Part shown: in pieces, positions 33,789 through 42,681 of the stretch
Layout: the number at the start of each line of letters is the position of its first letter
How positions within the stretch are numbered: position 1 is the stretch's first letter
Origin: Bacteriovorax stolpii
GTDB lineage: Bacteria; Bdellovibrionota; Bacteriovoracia; Bacteriovoracales; Bacteriovoracaceae
NCBI GenBank assembly: GCA_945905815.1
Contig: CAMDQH010000003.1
Location: 1-64,000 of the forward strand
Direction: 5' to 3'
Length of the DNA: 64,000 nt
Position numbers and translations under genes: made by a program
Notes under the pieces: model-generated
What the model was told of the DNA's origin: nothing
The model's database searches: none
Seen by the model: only the letters and a program-made list of their open reading frames with translations

Positions 33789-34022
33789 TTAATGTGACTT
33801 TGTTTTTAGGTAAGTTACCACGTCTCCGATAGACTTAAGATTTTCTGTTTCATCTTCCGGAATTTCTACTCCGAATTCATCTTCCATCTTCATCATGAGT
33901 TCAACCATGTCTAAAGAATCGAGGTTAAGATCATCAACGAAGCTTGTGTTAAGGCCGATATTAGCAGCATCCATCTTTGTAGCTTCAGAAACGAGCTTGA
34001 TTACTTTTTCTTGTAATTCCAT
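33789..34022 (-). CDS. acpP: Acyl carrier protein AcpP
   Basis: 77 residues, strongly acidic. The phosphopantetheine Ser is in DLNLDSLDMVELMMKMEDEF (about 37), followed by GVEIPEDE. It carries growing acyl chains for FabD/G/H/F and the octanoyl group for LipB. The start is ATG 34022, with GGAGG just upstream; a longer TTG-initiated frame to 34034 would bury that ribosome site. A terminator separates it from the upstream HAD gene, so the 113-base gap probably holds its own promoter. Confidence 0.96.
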   Translation of the reverse strand: MELQEKVIKLVSEATKMDAANIGLNTSFVDDLNLDSLDMVELMMKMEDEFGVEIPEDETENLKSIGDVVTYLKTKSH

Positions 34023-34135
34023 TAAATCCTCCAAAATGTGAGATGCCGTAATTTATTAGATGTGTGTCCTGACGTCAATTTCTATGATTAACACCAGGAG
34101 TCATCAAGGGGGCGCAAGTAATCAATATTAATGAT

Positions 34136-34157
34136 AAAAAAGCCCGCTTTTGCGGGC
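34136..34157 (-). terminator. Intrinsic terminator after the HAD phosphatase gene
   Basis: Minus strand GCCCGC, loop AAAA, GCGGGC then six T (GCCCGC at 34142-34147, GCGGGC at 34152-34157 on the plus strand). It separates the HAD gene from acpP. Confidence 0.85.
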
Positions 34158-34239
34158 CCTTAAAACTATTCTTTAGGCGGAATTTTTAAATAGAAACGTT
34201 TCTTAGCGGAAGGCTTCTCAGATTCATGGCTAAATCAGC

Positions 34240-35109
34240 TTAGAAGCCAATTTCTTTAATTGTTGCCTGTAATTTTAGCCAGTTTTGAACCACTTCATTT
34301 TTATCCATTTCATTGAAGCGCTGAACTTCCGGATCCATTTTAGCGTATCGGAAAGTTGTTACGTCTGAGATGTTCCCCATGATCGCTTGCATACGATCAA
34401 CATGTCTTTGATGGTCATCAGCGAAGATGATGGCCTTATAATTTTGCTTATATTTGTTTAAAAGAACTTTAAGCATAACGCCTTTATTCTGTCCGGCCGT
34501 CATATAAATACCGTTTTGGAAACTAACAGGACGTGCATCTTTTAAACCAGCACTATCAACATCGGCCTGAGTTAGGCCAGAGCATGCTAAATTCTTAATA
34601 TCGTAAGGTAAGTAAGTGCCAGTTACATCGCTAGTTTCATTAAGTGTTGAAGCTGAGAATACCATCGCATTTTTAGAGAGAGAAGTTTCAGTTAAACTTC
34701 TAAAATCTGGCCCGCGTGATGTAAGTAGAATAACTTTTTGGCCAGAAGTTTGTAGCTGCTTAATTTTAGCAGCTAGATTTTCTTCAGTTGCCTTCATTTT
34801 ACCAAGAGTAAATAAAACACCTTGAGCTTCAATTAATTCTCCAACGTTAGTAGATACACAAGTTGGCTTACAATTTGGATCCTTCATTATTTTTTCTTGC
34901 CATGAAAACCATTGGTCTGATCCAAGATCGGTTGTCGTTGTCAAAAGAGTATTATCAATATCAAAAACCATGAGCACGTTTTCACGTCCATACTGCTGGG
35001 CTTTTTCTTCAACTTTAGCAAATGCCTCGTCCATTGAACTCGTGGTAAGGGCCTCTGAAGCATATAGTTGAGATGAAATAAGTAGAAAACCTAAAAAGAG
35101 CGATTTCAT
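34240..35109 (-). CDS. Exported DUF2608-type HAD phosphatase
   Basis: 289 residues with a signal peptide (MKSLFLGFLLISSQLYAS). HAD motif I is LMVFDIDNTLL (about 47), motif II KVILLTSRG with Ser/Thr near 150, and motif IV KAIIFADDHQRH (about 243). This layout matches DUF2608, a family of secreted HAD-fold acid phosphatase-like proteins known from Legionella and Coxiella as well as predators. Substrate unknown. AAGGGAC precedes the ATG. It lies, with the M14 carboxypeptidase, between fabG and acpP, breaking an otherwise standard fab cluster. Confidence 0.7.
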   Translation of the reverse strand: MKSLFLGFLLISSQLYASEALTTSSMDEAFAKVEEKAQQYGRENVLMVFDIDNTLLTTTTDLGSDQWFSWQEKIMKDPNCKPTCVSTNVGELIEAQGVLFTLGKMKATEENLAAKIKQLQTSGQKVILLTSRGPDFRSLTETSLSKNAMVFSASTLNETSDVTGTYLPYDIKNLACSGLTQADVDSAGLKDARPVSFQNGIYMTAGQNKGVMLKVLLNKYKQNYKAIIFADDHQRHVDRMQAIMGNISDVTTFRYAKMDPEVQRFNEMDKNEVVQNWLKLQATIKEIGF

Positions 35110-35263
35110 GGATGTCCCTTGGTATGATTTTGCTTCTTATACCAAAGATTAGCTGAATAAAAAAGACTTCAAATTTTTAGCGAATAAATGAGTAGAAATT
35201 TCATCATTGAGCGGGAGGACTAGAAGCTAAATGCCTAACTGCATGTTTTAATGATCATTTTTT

Positions 35264-36970
35264 TTATTTTTTAAAGACTGGATATCTGTTCATTCTTTCA
35301 TCCCATGAAGCGTGCTTCTTATAAAAAAATTCAAAGCGCTTTTCAGGACTCTTTGCAAACTCGGCATCAGATTTTAATTTCTCTTCAAATTCTTTTTTTA
35401 CTTCAGGTCGCTTTAACATTTCCGTTGCGACATCTTCAGTAACGTAATCTTCCATATACTCTTTTCGTTCAAAAGCTTTATTGAAAAATCCCCAGCTCAT
35501 AAATGAATCTTGGGCGCGCGGTTCAAATAGTTGAACAATCAAGCGAGCCTTAGGTTGATTGATTGGAACAAAAATGGATCCTTTGGGCAACTGAGCGTCT
35601 TCCATTTTCCATTCACCTTCCACACTCAGAGTCTGGTGGCCTTCATAAGAATTTGCTCCAAACTGAGTTTTTGTAGCTCTGTAAACTTTGAGATCTTTTG
35701 GACTGTCCTTCATCCAGTTTTGATACTTAATTGCATGAACTTTTAACTTAGGTAATATCCATGAAAAATCCGAAGGCTGGATAAAATAACCATCGAGCGG
35801 AGCCTCTACGGTTAATGTTGGAATTAGTTCTTCGTAAAAAGGAACCTTCCAAATTTGTTGAACCAATGGATTGTACTTAAGAACTTCGTCTCCAGAAACC
35901 AAGGATTTCTTTTTACTGAACTCATAACCTGGGAAATCAATAATTTGAGATTTATCTGTATGCTTATATTCGAGGTCAATGTTGGTTCCAGCAAGTTTTT
36001 GGTTATCCAATTCACTCGCAGCTTTTTTCCATAATTTGCTATTTAATTGTGCAAGCTCCAAAGAGGCAAGCACGGTATCGTGATGTGTTTTGACTCTATT
36101 CGAATAATCCTTCCAGGAATGTGTTTCAACCAACATGCCTAGACGATTATTGTTATACCAATAACCTTGAGAAAATCTTGCAGTGGCGACGTAGCGAGAA
36201 AAACCAGAAAGGGGGTCTTTATCATTTTCAAAGCTAGGATAGAAGGGAAGGGCCAGATGACCTTTGCTTTTCATCTTTTCTACCAGTTCAGTTTCAAAGG
36301 CCTTACCAAATTTATGAAGAGAACTTGATCCATGGTAATCGTTGGGTAAAACAATCAGTCCAACCTCTGGCTGAAATTGGGCACCATCAGTCACATGTAG
36401 GTCTAGGCTAAGAATAGGATCCATCTTGTGCCAGAGAGTGAGAATGTCTCTCATCTCTGGAGCATCCACTTTCATAAAATCTCTGTTTAAATTCAAATTT
36501 TGAGACGTTGTTCGCCAACCCATTTCTTCTGGGCCAATTTGGTTAGGGCGGTTCCACTTTCCAAATCTTTCGTGGCCATCAAGATTCATGATGGGAAGAA
36601 AGACAAGACAAAGTCCTTTAAGTGTATTTGATTTTATTTTTTTTTCTAATATCTCAGATAGGAGTAAAAAAACTGCATCTTTTCCATCAATCTCTCCAGC
36701 ATGAATTCCGGCCTGGACCCAAACAACAGGATCTTTTGGGTTGCCGACAACGATATAAAATAAATCTCTATTTTCTGGAGTCTTACCTAAAGTGCGACAG
36801 GCAACTTGAGAGGGATAATGTTTTTGAAAGTTACGACATAATCTTGCCGTTTCATCGGCCCGGCCAGTTTGTTTCCAGGAACTTTTTTCTGCTATAGTGC
36901 GCAGGTCAATAGTCTCTTTTGCCTCAGCGAACATGGAAACGAGCAGGGCCAAGGCTAAAAAAAATTGCAT
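35264..36970 (-). CDS. Secreted M14 family zinc carboxypeptidase
   Basis: 568 residues with a signal peptide (MQFFLALALLVSMFAEAK). Zinc ligands: HAGE in AGIHAGEIDGKDA (about 89-92) and the later His in LSLDLHVTDGAQ (about 192); substrate-binding Arg in NLNLNRDFMK; putative catalytic Glu in LVETHSWKDYSNR (about 285). The C-terminal 250 residues are beta-rich and may be a separate domain. GAGG precedes the ATG, ten bases after the fabG stop, so it is probably cotranscribed with the fab genes. It likely trims peptides outside the inner membrane, possibly from prey. Confidence 0.8.
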   Translation of the reverse strand: MQFFLALALLVSMFAEAKETIDLRTIAEKSSWKQTGRADETARLCRNFQKHYPSQVACRTLGKTPENRDLFYIVVGNPKDPVVWVQAGIHAGEIDGKDAVFLLLSEILEKKIKSNTLKGLCLVFLPIMNLDGHERFGKWNRPNQIGPEEMGWRTTSQNLNLNRDFMKVDAPEMRDILTLWHKMDPILSLDLHVTDGAQFQPEVGLIVLPNDYHGSSSLHKFGKAFETELVEKMKSKGHLALPFYPSFENDKDPLSGFSRYVATARFSQGYWYNNNRLGMLVETHSWKDYSNRVKTHHDTVLASLELAQLNSKLWKKAASELDNQKLAGTNIDLEYKHTDKSQIIDFPGYEFSKKKSLVSGDEVLKYNPLVQQIWKVPFYEELIPTLTVEAPLDGYFIQPSDFSWILPKLKVHAIKYQNWMKDSPKDLKVYRATKTQFGANSYEGHQTLSVEGEWKMEDAQLPKGSIFVPINQPKARLIVQLFEPRAQDSFMSWGFFNKAFERKEYMEDYVTEDVATEMLKRPEVKKEFEEKLKSDAEFAKSPEKRFEFFYKKHASWDERMNRYPVFKK

Positions 36971-36980
36971 AATTCCTCAA

Positions 36981-37739
36981 TTATATATAGAGACCGCCGT
37001 CAATCTTGATAACTTCGCCTGTAATATAAGATGAGGCCTGACTTAATAAAAAACAAGTCAGTGACGCAACTTCATCGGTGGTTCCGAAGCGAGTGAGAGG
37101 AATTGATTTAGAATATTCTTCTTTCGCTTTTTCATTTAAAGCCGCGGTCATTTCTGTTTCAATAAATCCCGGACAAATCACGTTACAACGTACGTTTCTT
37201 GAAGCCAGTTCTTTAGCAACTGATTTTGAGAATCCAATGATCCCAGCTTTCGAAGCAGCATAGGCAGCTTGAGATGGATTGCCCATGAGACCTACAATTG
37301 AACCCATATTAACGATAGAAACTTTTTCAGCTCTAAGGAAATTGCGTGAAAGCGCCTGGGTGACCAACATGCAGCCTTTCAAATTTGTATCAATGATCGA
37401 ATTTATTTCATCCGGTTTTAATCTTAGAAGCAATGTATCTTTTGAAATTCCGGCATTGTTAACTAGTCCCGAGATAGGGGCCACTGTTTTAGTAAATTCA
37501 TCAAGTGCTTTAGTCATGGCCTCATAATCAGTAACATCGAACTTTAGGCCCGTTGCTTTGCCACCTACTGCAACCAGTTCTTCTTTTAAGGCAGCGGCTT
37601 TAGTTTCATCGCCTCGGTAATTGAAAACCACATGTGCACCTTGAGAAGCTAATGCCAGGCTGATTTCTTTTCCAATCCCCCTTGCGGCACCGGTTACTAA
37701 AATGACTTTTTCTTTTAAATCTGAGTAAGTTGCGATCAT
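36981..37739 (-). CDS. fabG: 3-oxoacyl-[ACP] reductase FabG
   Basis: 252 residues, short-chain dehydrogenase. NADP loop GAARGIGKE (about 17-25), NNAG (about 92), catalytic Ser in NMGSIVG (about 144) and YAASK (about 158-162), and the C-terminal ITGEVIKIDGG. It reduces 3-oxoacyl-ACP. Its ATG overlaps the fabD stop by four bases. Confidence 0.95.
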   Translation of the reverse strand: MIATYSDLKEKVILVTGAARGIGKEISLALASQGAHVVFNYRGDETKAAALKEELVAVGGKATGLKFDVTDYEAMTKALDEFTKTVAPISGLVNNAGISKDTLLLRLKPDEINSIIDTNLKGCMLVTQALSRNFLRAEKVSIVNMGSIVGLMGNPSQAAYAASKAGIIGFSKSVAKELASRNVRCNVICPGFIETEMTAALNEKAKEEYSKSIPLTRFGTTDEVASLTCFLLSQASSYITGEVIKIDGGLYI

Positions 37740-38668
37740 AGGGCCTCTACTTCAGAAAATCCTGTCTCGTTATCGAGACTAATGACTTTCAAGTTAGGGT
37801 TTATTTTCTTTATTAATCCGGCCAAAACTTTGCCCGGTCCACATTCTATAATGATTGTTTCATCTGGAAGCTTCTGAATGCTTTGAGTCCATAAAACACT
37901 TCCACAAACTTGTTTTAATAGGTTTTCTTTTATCGTAACTGGGTTTGTGTCCGTGGCATATTCATGAGCATCAACATTTGCAATATAAGGGAATTTGAGG
38001 GGATGAAACGTGATTTCATCCAAGACTGATTTCAATTTGATTTCGGCCGGTTTCATCAAAGCACAATGAAAGGGTGCTGAAACTTGTAATTCAATCGCTT
38101 TTACTCTGTCGTTGGTTTTCTCACCCATCAGACGAATTGCAGTTTCGCATGCAACTTTGTCACCCGAGATTACTATCTGATTTGGTTCATTGAAGTTGGC
38201 AGGAGATACTGACTCTTCAGAATTTGAGGCAGCTTCACAAGCTTCTCTAATAGTTATTTCACTTTGTTTAAGAATCGCATACATGGTCCCTTTCCCTTGT
38301 GGAACTGATTCCTGCATGTATTTACCACGATAGTGAACTGCCCTTACGGCGTCAGAAAACTCTACAACACCCGCTGCTGCCAATGCGGCGTATTCACCAA
38401 CTGAGTGTCCAAGCACCCGTTCAATCTTAATATCTTTAAGTCCGAGAATTGATTTCAATTTTTCAAACATGATCAAAGAATGAGTCACAATGGCAGGCTG
38501 AGTGTTTTCAGTTAATTTGAGGTCTTCAGCTGGGCCTTCCAACATTAATTTCTCTAGATTATATCCTGTTGCTGAATTGGCGCTGGCAAAATGGGCATGA
38601 CCTGAAAAGACAGTTCCCATCCCTACATACTGCGTGCCTTGCCCGGGAAATACGACTGTAACTTTCAT
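37736..38668 (-). CDS. fabD: Malonyl-CoA:ACP transacylase FabD
   Basis: 310 residues. FPGQGTQYVGMG near the start, nucleophile GHSVGEYAALAAAG (Ser about 88), YRGKYMQ with the substrate Arg (about 118) and APFHCALM with the catalytic His (about 200). It loads malonate on AcpP. AGGAG precedes the ATG; nine bases separate it from the fabH stop. Confidence 0.95.
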   Translation of the reverse strand: MKVTVVFPGQGTQYVGMGTVFSGHAHFASANSATGYNLEKLMLEGPAEDLKLTENTQPAIVTHSLIMFEKLKSILGLKDIKIERVLGHSVGEYAALAAAGVVEFSDAVRAVHYRGKYMQESVPQGKGTMYAILKQSEITIREACEAASNSEESVSPANFNEPNQIVISGDKVACETAIRLMGEKTNDRVKAIELQVSAPFHCALMKPAEIKLKSVLDEITFHPLKFPYIANVDAHEYATDTNPVTIKENLLKQVCGSVLWTQSIQKLPDETIIIECGPGKVLAGLIKKINPNLKVISLDNETGFSEVEAL

Positions 38669-38677
38669 TTGATTCTC

Positions 38678-39676
38678 CTAGTATTTAAGGAAAACAGCTC
38701 CGGCAGTTAGGCCTGCACCAAAAGCCGCTAACAGAAGATTATCACCACGTTTAATTTTTCCAGATCGAATATATTCATCAAGCGCAATAGGAACTGTTGC
38801 TGAAGATGTATTGGCGTATTTATCAACGTTCACAATTACTTTTTCTTGTGGAAAACCAAAGCGGTTGCCAACGGCTTCAATAATTCTAAGATTTGCTTGA
38901 TGTGGAATAAACCAATCAACATCGTTCATTGTTTTTCCGGAGTCCTGAATAACTTTTTCACTTAATGCGGCCATAGTTTTAACAGCTGATTTAAAAACTT
39001 CAGGACCATTCATGGCAACCCAGTTTTCACCCTTGTCGAGTACCTCGTGCGTGATTCGCTTGCAGGCACCGCCGCCAAGAAGAGTAAGATGGTCTTTTTT
39101 AGTTGAGTCAGCAGTTAACACAGTCGAATAAATTTTGGCATCCTCGTTCTCAGAAGCACGGCCAAGAATCGCAACTCCACAGCCATCTCCAAAAAGAATG
39201 CACGTGTTACGGTCATCCCAATTATTGAAAGAGCTAGTCATTTCACTACCAACAACAAGAATGTGTTTATAAAGACCAGTTTTAATCATGGCATCTGCCA
39301 TAGGAATTGCGTACATCCATCCAGTGCATGCAGCATTGATATCTAAAGCACCACAACCATTTGTAATGCCAAGTTTGTGCTGGAGCATACATGCAGTGTT
39401 AGGAAAAAATTGGTCTGGGATAGTAGTAGAGAAAAGAATGAGATCAATGTCATTCGGAGTGAGATTTGCCGCTTCAAGCGCTCTTAGTGTCGCTATTTTT
39501 GCCATTCCACTTGGCGTTTCATCTTTTGATGGATCTGCAATTCTTCTTGCATGAATCCCAGTTCTTTCAACAATCCATTGATGATTTGTTTCAACACGCT
39601 TGGCAATATCATCATTAGTGAGAATTTTATCTGGAAGGAAACTGCCGGTGCCTAGGATTTTTGTGTTGAATTGCAT
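38678..39676 (-). CDS. fabH: 3-oxoacyl-[ACP] synthase III FabH
   Basis: 332 residues. Starts fatty-acid synthesis by condensing acetyl-CoA with malonyl-ACP. Catalytic Cys in NAACTGWMYA (about 114), His in IPHQANLRII (about 254), Asn in KYANTSSATVP (about 284). AAGAGG precedes the ATG. A terminator hairpin separates it from rpmF, so it may be read through from rpmF or have a promoter of its own. plsX, usually between rpmF and fabH, is absent. Confidence 0.96.
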   Translation of the reverse strand: MQFNTKILGTGSFLPDKILTNDDIAKRVETNHQWIVERTGIHARRIADPSKDETPSGMAKIATLRALEAANLTPNDIDLILFSTTIPDQFFPNTACMLQHKLGITNGCGALDINAACTGWMYAIPMADAMIKTGLYKHILVVGSEMTSSFNNWDDRNTCILFGDGCGVAILGRASENEDAKIYSTVLTADSTKKDHLTLLGGGACKRITHEVLDKGENWVAMNGPEVFKSAVKTMAALSEKVIQDSGKTMNDVDWFIPHQANLRIIEAVGNRFGFPQEKVIVNVDKYANTSSATVPIALDEYIRSGKIKRGDNLLLAAFGAGLTAGAVFLKY

Positions 39677-39694
39677 TGCGACCTCTTAATAAAC

Positions 39695-39722
39695 AAAAAA
39701 GCCTTCTTTCGAAGGCTTTTTT
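39695..39722 (-). terminator. Bidirectional intrinsic terminator between rpmF and fabH
   Basis: GCCTTC (39701-39706), TTTC, GAAGGC (39711-39716), flanked by six A on the left and six T on the right, so it can act on both strands. On the minus strand it follows rpmF. Confidence 0.85.
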
Positions 39723-39742
39723 GGTTTTATTTTCTTTTTGAA

Positions 39743-39955
39743 TTAAGCCTGAACTGCCTGACTATCGGCCTTCACTTTAATCTGGAGAACTTGTTTGCCT
39801 TTATAATGGCCACAAGAAGGACAAACGTGATGTGGAAGAACTGAGTCACCACAGTTAGGACATCCCTGAGGAAACTTTCTATAAAGTTTATGATGTTGAC
39901 CAGCACGTCTTAAGCCTTTACGCGAAACGCTGGTTCTTTTCTTAGGTACTGCCAC
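39743..39955 (-). CDS. rpmF: 50S ribosomal protein L32
   Basis: 70 residues. The N-terminus AVPKKRTSVSRKGLRR and zinc ribbon CPNCGD ... CPSCG with HHVC are standard for L32; the chain has a short non-conserved C-terminal tail. It starts with GTG at 39955, eight bases after GGAGG. It follows the DUF177 gene, the usual DUF177-rpmF order that precedes the fab genes. Confidence 0.96.
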   Translation of the reverse strand: MAVPKKRTSVSRKGLRRAGQHHKLYRKFPQGCPNCGDSVLPHHVCPSCGHYKGKQVLQIKVKADSQAVQA

Positions 39956-40056
39956 AAATGCCTCCGGATATTACTCAAATTCTAATTTTGTAAATTTTGT
40001 AAAAATGAGCTTCTATTTCTAATATAGATTCCTCTCATTGCCAAGCTGAAAATTAC

Positions 40057-40602
40057 CTAAGCTTTAGTCGGACTTCTCCAATCGACTCCAAGCAACTTGG
40101 CATCTGCGTCAAGCACTGGATATTGATTGTAATTTAGGTAAATTTGCTCATGAATCATTTCCTGAAAATCGATCGTTCTCTTATTATAGAAATAGATTTC
40201 GTAGGTGTCGTTTTCAATCCAAGTCTCATCAAGATTTGCAAAAAGTTCGGTTGTGGCGAGTGTTTCATCCACAAAACAAATCTTAAAAGGAACGTTGAGC
40301 TGCATTTTCATGGGTTTTAAAGTGCGGACACATTCTGTGACATAATCCGCCTCAATATGACCTTTCGCCAGGAGATACTCGTTCATATCAGGCTTATTTT
40401 TTTTCTCGATTTCACCGAATATGACCAGGTTCGTTTCCGCCAAGTAAGCGTCAGGGGTTTTCTCCGTAGCATTTTCATTCATTTCTTTTAGAATATCTTT
40501 AACCCAATCAGTATTCTGATCTATTTCAAATTCAAAAGTCGTATTCGCCACAATCTTGATCAGATTAATCTGAGCATCGACTTTATTTTCGTTTTTTTGC
40601 AT
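40057..40602 (-). CDS. yceD: DUF177/YceD family protein
   Basis: About 181 residues. The acidic C-terminal half with HIEADYVTECVRTLKPMKMQL, FANLDETWIENDTYEI and IDFQEMIHEQIYLNYNQYPV follows the YceD pattern, although the first Cys pair is reduced to a single Cys. YceD acts in 23S rRNA processing or ribosome assembly with L32. ATG 40602 is preferred over ATG 40617 because of AAAGGCAG just before it. First gene of the DUF177-rpmF-fab cluster. Confidence 0.85.
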   Translation of the reverse strand: MQKNENKVDAQINLIKIVANTTFEFEIDQNTDWVKDILKEMNENATEKTPDAYLAETNLVIFGEIEKKNKPDMNEYLLAKGHIEADYVTECVRTLKPMKMQLNVPFKICFVDETLATTELFANLDETWIENDTYEIYFYNKRTIDFQEMIHEQIYLNYNQYPVLDADAKLLGVDWRSPTKA

Positions 40603-40644
40603 AAAACTGCCTTTCATTAAAGATTGTGACTTAATAATAAATAT

Positions 40645-40659
40645 TTCTCGATATGAGAA
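40645..40659 (-). promoter_or_regulatory. 15-base palindrome upstream of DUF177-rpmF-fab
   Basis: TTCTC (40645-40649), GATAT, GAGAA (40655-40659), centred 50 bases before the DUF177 ATG. It is a possible operator for the ribosome/fatty-acid cluster; no regulator is identified. Confidence 0.3.
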
Positions 40660-41140
40660 GGGCCCAAATGGCTTTGTGCGAAAAGAGTTTTTTTAACGCG
40701 AAGCACTCTGTTCCTCGTTCCCGAAGCCGTTAAACTTCACTACGAAATGGGTAAAAGAGCTTTTATTAAGAACAACTCGTGTTTTCCAGTAACTGTATTT
40801 GTTAATGCGAAAGATTTTCAAGTTGGGATTGAGAGGGATCAATTCGGAAGCTGGAATTGGCATCCAGGTAGAATTGCATTCATGAATGAAAAATCCGTTT
40901 TAGCGCCTCTGGAGACCAAACAGGCAGTTGATTTTGGTACAAACAAAGGTGATACACACCAAGATCAATTTATATTTATTTATGATTTCACGGTGCCTGC
41001 GGCAACATCGGTTTATGCTATGGAAAGTGGAACGGTTGCCCGAATAGTCCAGCATTGGACCACACCTACATATTGATATTCAACGTCCTTCGGAAAATGG
41101 AAAGTTTCATACGATACCTTTGAGATTTTTGAGCAAATGA
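40657..41140 (+). pseudogene. M23 (LytM-like) metallopeptidase, broken by deletion and frameshift
   Basis: From ATG 40747 one frame gives a domain ending DFTVPAATSVYAMESGTVARIV, the first half of an M23 peptidase with the expected His and Asp (THQDQFIFIYDF). It stops at 41076. In the +1 frame from 41051 the sequence reads SIGPHLHIDIQRPSENGKFH and ends TGA at 41138-41140; GPHLH is the second zinc motif of M23 and the HTIPLRF end is typical. The middle of the catalytic domain is missing and the frame is broken. The first frame is also open upstream of the ATG to 40657, so the N-terminus was probably longer. Not expected to be active. Confidence 0.75.
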
Positions 41141-41241
41141 CACAAGATGTCTTATAGAGGTCTTTTTCCTCTCAAAACCTTTACATGCGTTTACTTGGTG
41201 CGATAGCATTACTGAAAGTATCATACGGTCTGGAGGACCCC

Positions 41242-42681
41242 ATGCAAACCACAACTCAAGGAATAGAATTATCCGTGGCCATCTTGATGGATGACCTGGC
41301 CTCGGCCAAGGAAATTGCATCGGCTTTAAGACAAAATAACATTCTGGCCTATCATTTTCAGAATCTAGATGAATTCTGGGTTGCTTCTAACATTCAAACG
41401 CCTGATTTGGTGATCGTCGATGTAACTAAAATGAGTCAGGGGAGTGTTCAATTCAAGCAACATCCTAAAGTTATTGATCAGTCTCTCTGCTATGTTTTTT
41501 ACTCAAAAGAATCAACGAAAATTCTTCTACAGTCGACATATGGTTTAAACCCTTTTGGTTATATCCACAATGACAGCTCTTTAAATGTTCAGATCATAAG
41601 TCTTGTGAATCGAAGAGTTGACATGATTAAACATCAAAAAGAAATGAAAGATCTTGAGATGCGGATTCAAAGACTTCAGACTCGCTCACAACGTCTTATT
41701 TCTGACCGCAGTACTGCTGAAGAATTTAAAGCTCATTTTGAATTTATGAGAAAATTTTGTAGCGAGATCGAAGTTGATTCTTTAAGACAGGATTTTACTC
41801 AGGCGCTTATTTCAAAACTTGAAAAATGGGATGCAATTGATGGATATGGTGTTTACGAATTAAACCAATCTGGTCAAAAGTTAATTTCCCCAGAAATTTC
41901 AAGAAAAAAACATCATCCATTTCCATCACTTTGGTTAGGACAGGCAAATCATAATGGGATTGAAGTCTTTGCTCAAAATATGGCGACTCAAGTGGCCAAT
42001 GATCTTTTTGAAATTGAACCAGTTCTTTTAAAAATTCATGCAGGCAACCAGTGTCCAGATATAGTGCTTTTTGTTTCTTTTAAAGAAGAACGGATGATGA
42101 ATTTTCCATGGGATGTTTTTGAATCCATGTTAAGTTCAAGTTTACGCCGTTTAAAACTTCACCAACAAGTTCCTCATCTGACTTCCCAGTTTACACCTAT
42201 GTGGGAAGCGCTAGATAGCATGGATAATATGCAAAAGACGGGGATTGAATCTGACACTAGGATTGTTTGTCTTAGTCTGATTCCAATTGTGAACATCGCC
42301 AAAAAAAGAATGCAAAACAAGTTTTACTGGTCTGCTTTCTTTAATGACTTTTTTATTCAGCTTTCGGGAAGGCTTAATAGCTCCACGAAACTTTCTTTAT
42401 TTGGGCCATGGCACGTTGTCTTCTTTGTGCCCAAAGAAGATCTCGAGGGAGAATTCCAAATGCTTCAATCATTTGTTCGTCAGTTTAGTTTTTGGAAGTT
42501 TTTTGAAGATAATTCTCAGGTTCTAAGTGAAGATATGATGCCAACTCTCAAACTAATTCCTGCTTCTTCTTCACAATACCTTAAGATCTTTGAAAAAGAA
42601 TTTGAAGACATGGCGTCTCAACATGAAACAAATCGATTGATGACAATGGGCCGTGGCGACAGCAAAAGACTCTCTGTATAA
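41242..42681 (+). CDS. Receiver-like N-terminal protein of unknown function
   Basis: About 479 residues. Residues 1-120 look like a degenerate response-regulator receiver (LSVAILMDDLASAKEIASAL, then DLVIVDVTKM in the phosphoacceptor place). A coiled coil follows (about 120-160, KEMKDLEMRIQRLQTRSQRL), then a 300-residue region of unknown fold that includes GAF-like alternating strands. The start is ATG 41242 with GGAGG upstream; an earlier ATG at 41185 has none. Its stop overlaps the alr start (TAATG). No output motif recognised; a signalling or localisation role is a guess. Confidence 0.6.
   Translation: MQTTTQGIELSVAILMDDLASAKEIASALRQNNILAYHFQNLDEFWVASNIQTPDLVIVDVTKMSQGSVQFKQHPKVIDQSLCYVFYSKESTKILLQSTYGLNPFGYIHNDSSLNVQIISLVNRRVDMIKHQKEMKDLEMRIQRLQTRSQRLISDRSTAEEFKAHFEFMRKFCSEIEVDSLRQDFTQALISKLEKWDAIDGYGVYELNQSGQKLISPEISRKKHHPFPSLWLGQANHNGIEVFAQNMATQVANDLFEIEPVLLKIHAGNQCPDIVLFVSFKEERMMNFPWDVFESMLSSSLRRLKLHQQVPHLTSQFTPMWEALDSMDNMQKTGIESDTRIVCLSLIPIVNIAKKRMQNKFYWSAFFNDFFIQLSGRLNSSTKLSLFGPWHVVFFVPKEDLEGEFQMLQSFVRQFSFWKFFEDNSQVLSEDMMPTLKLIPASSSQYLKIFEKEFEDMASQHETNRLMTMGRGDSKRLSV

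Noticed and set aside
34160-34235. Reading KPSAKKRFYLKIPPKE on the minus strand just after the HAD phosphatase gene
   Set aside because: It looks like a natural C-terminus but there is no start codon and a TGA precedes it by a few codons; too short to call as a gene fragment.
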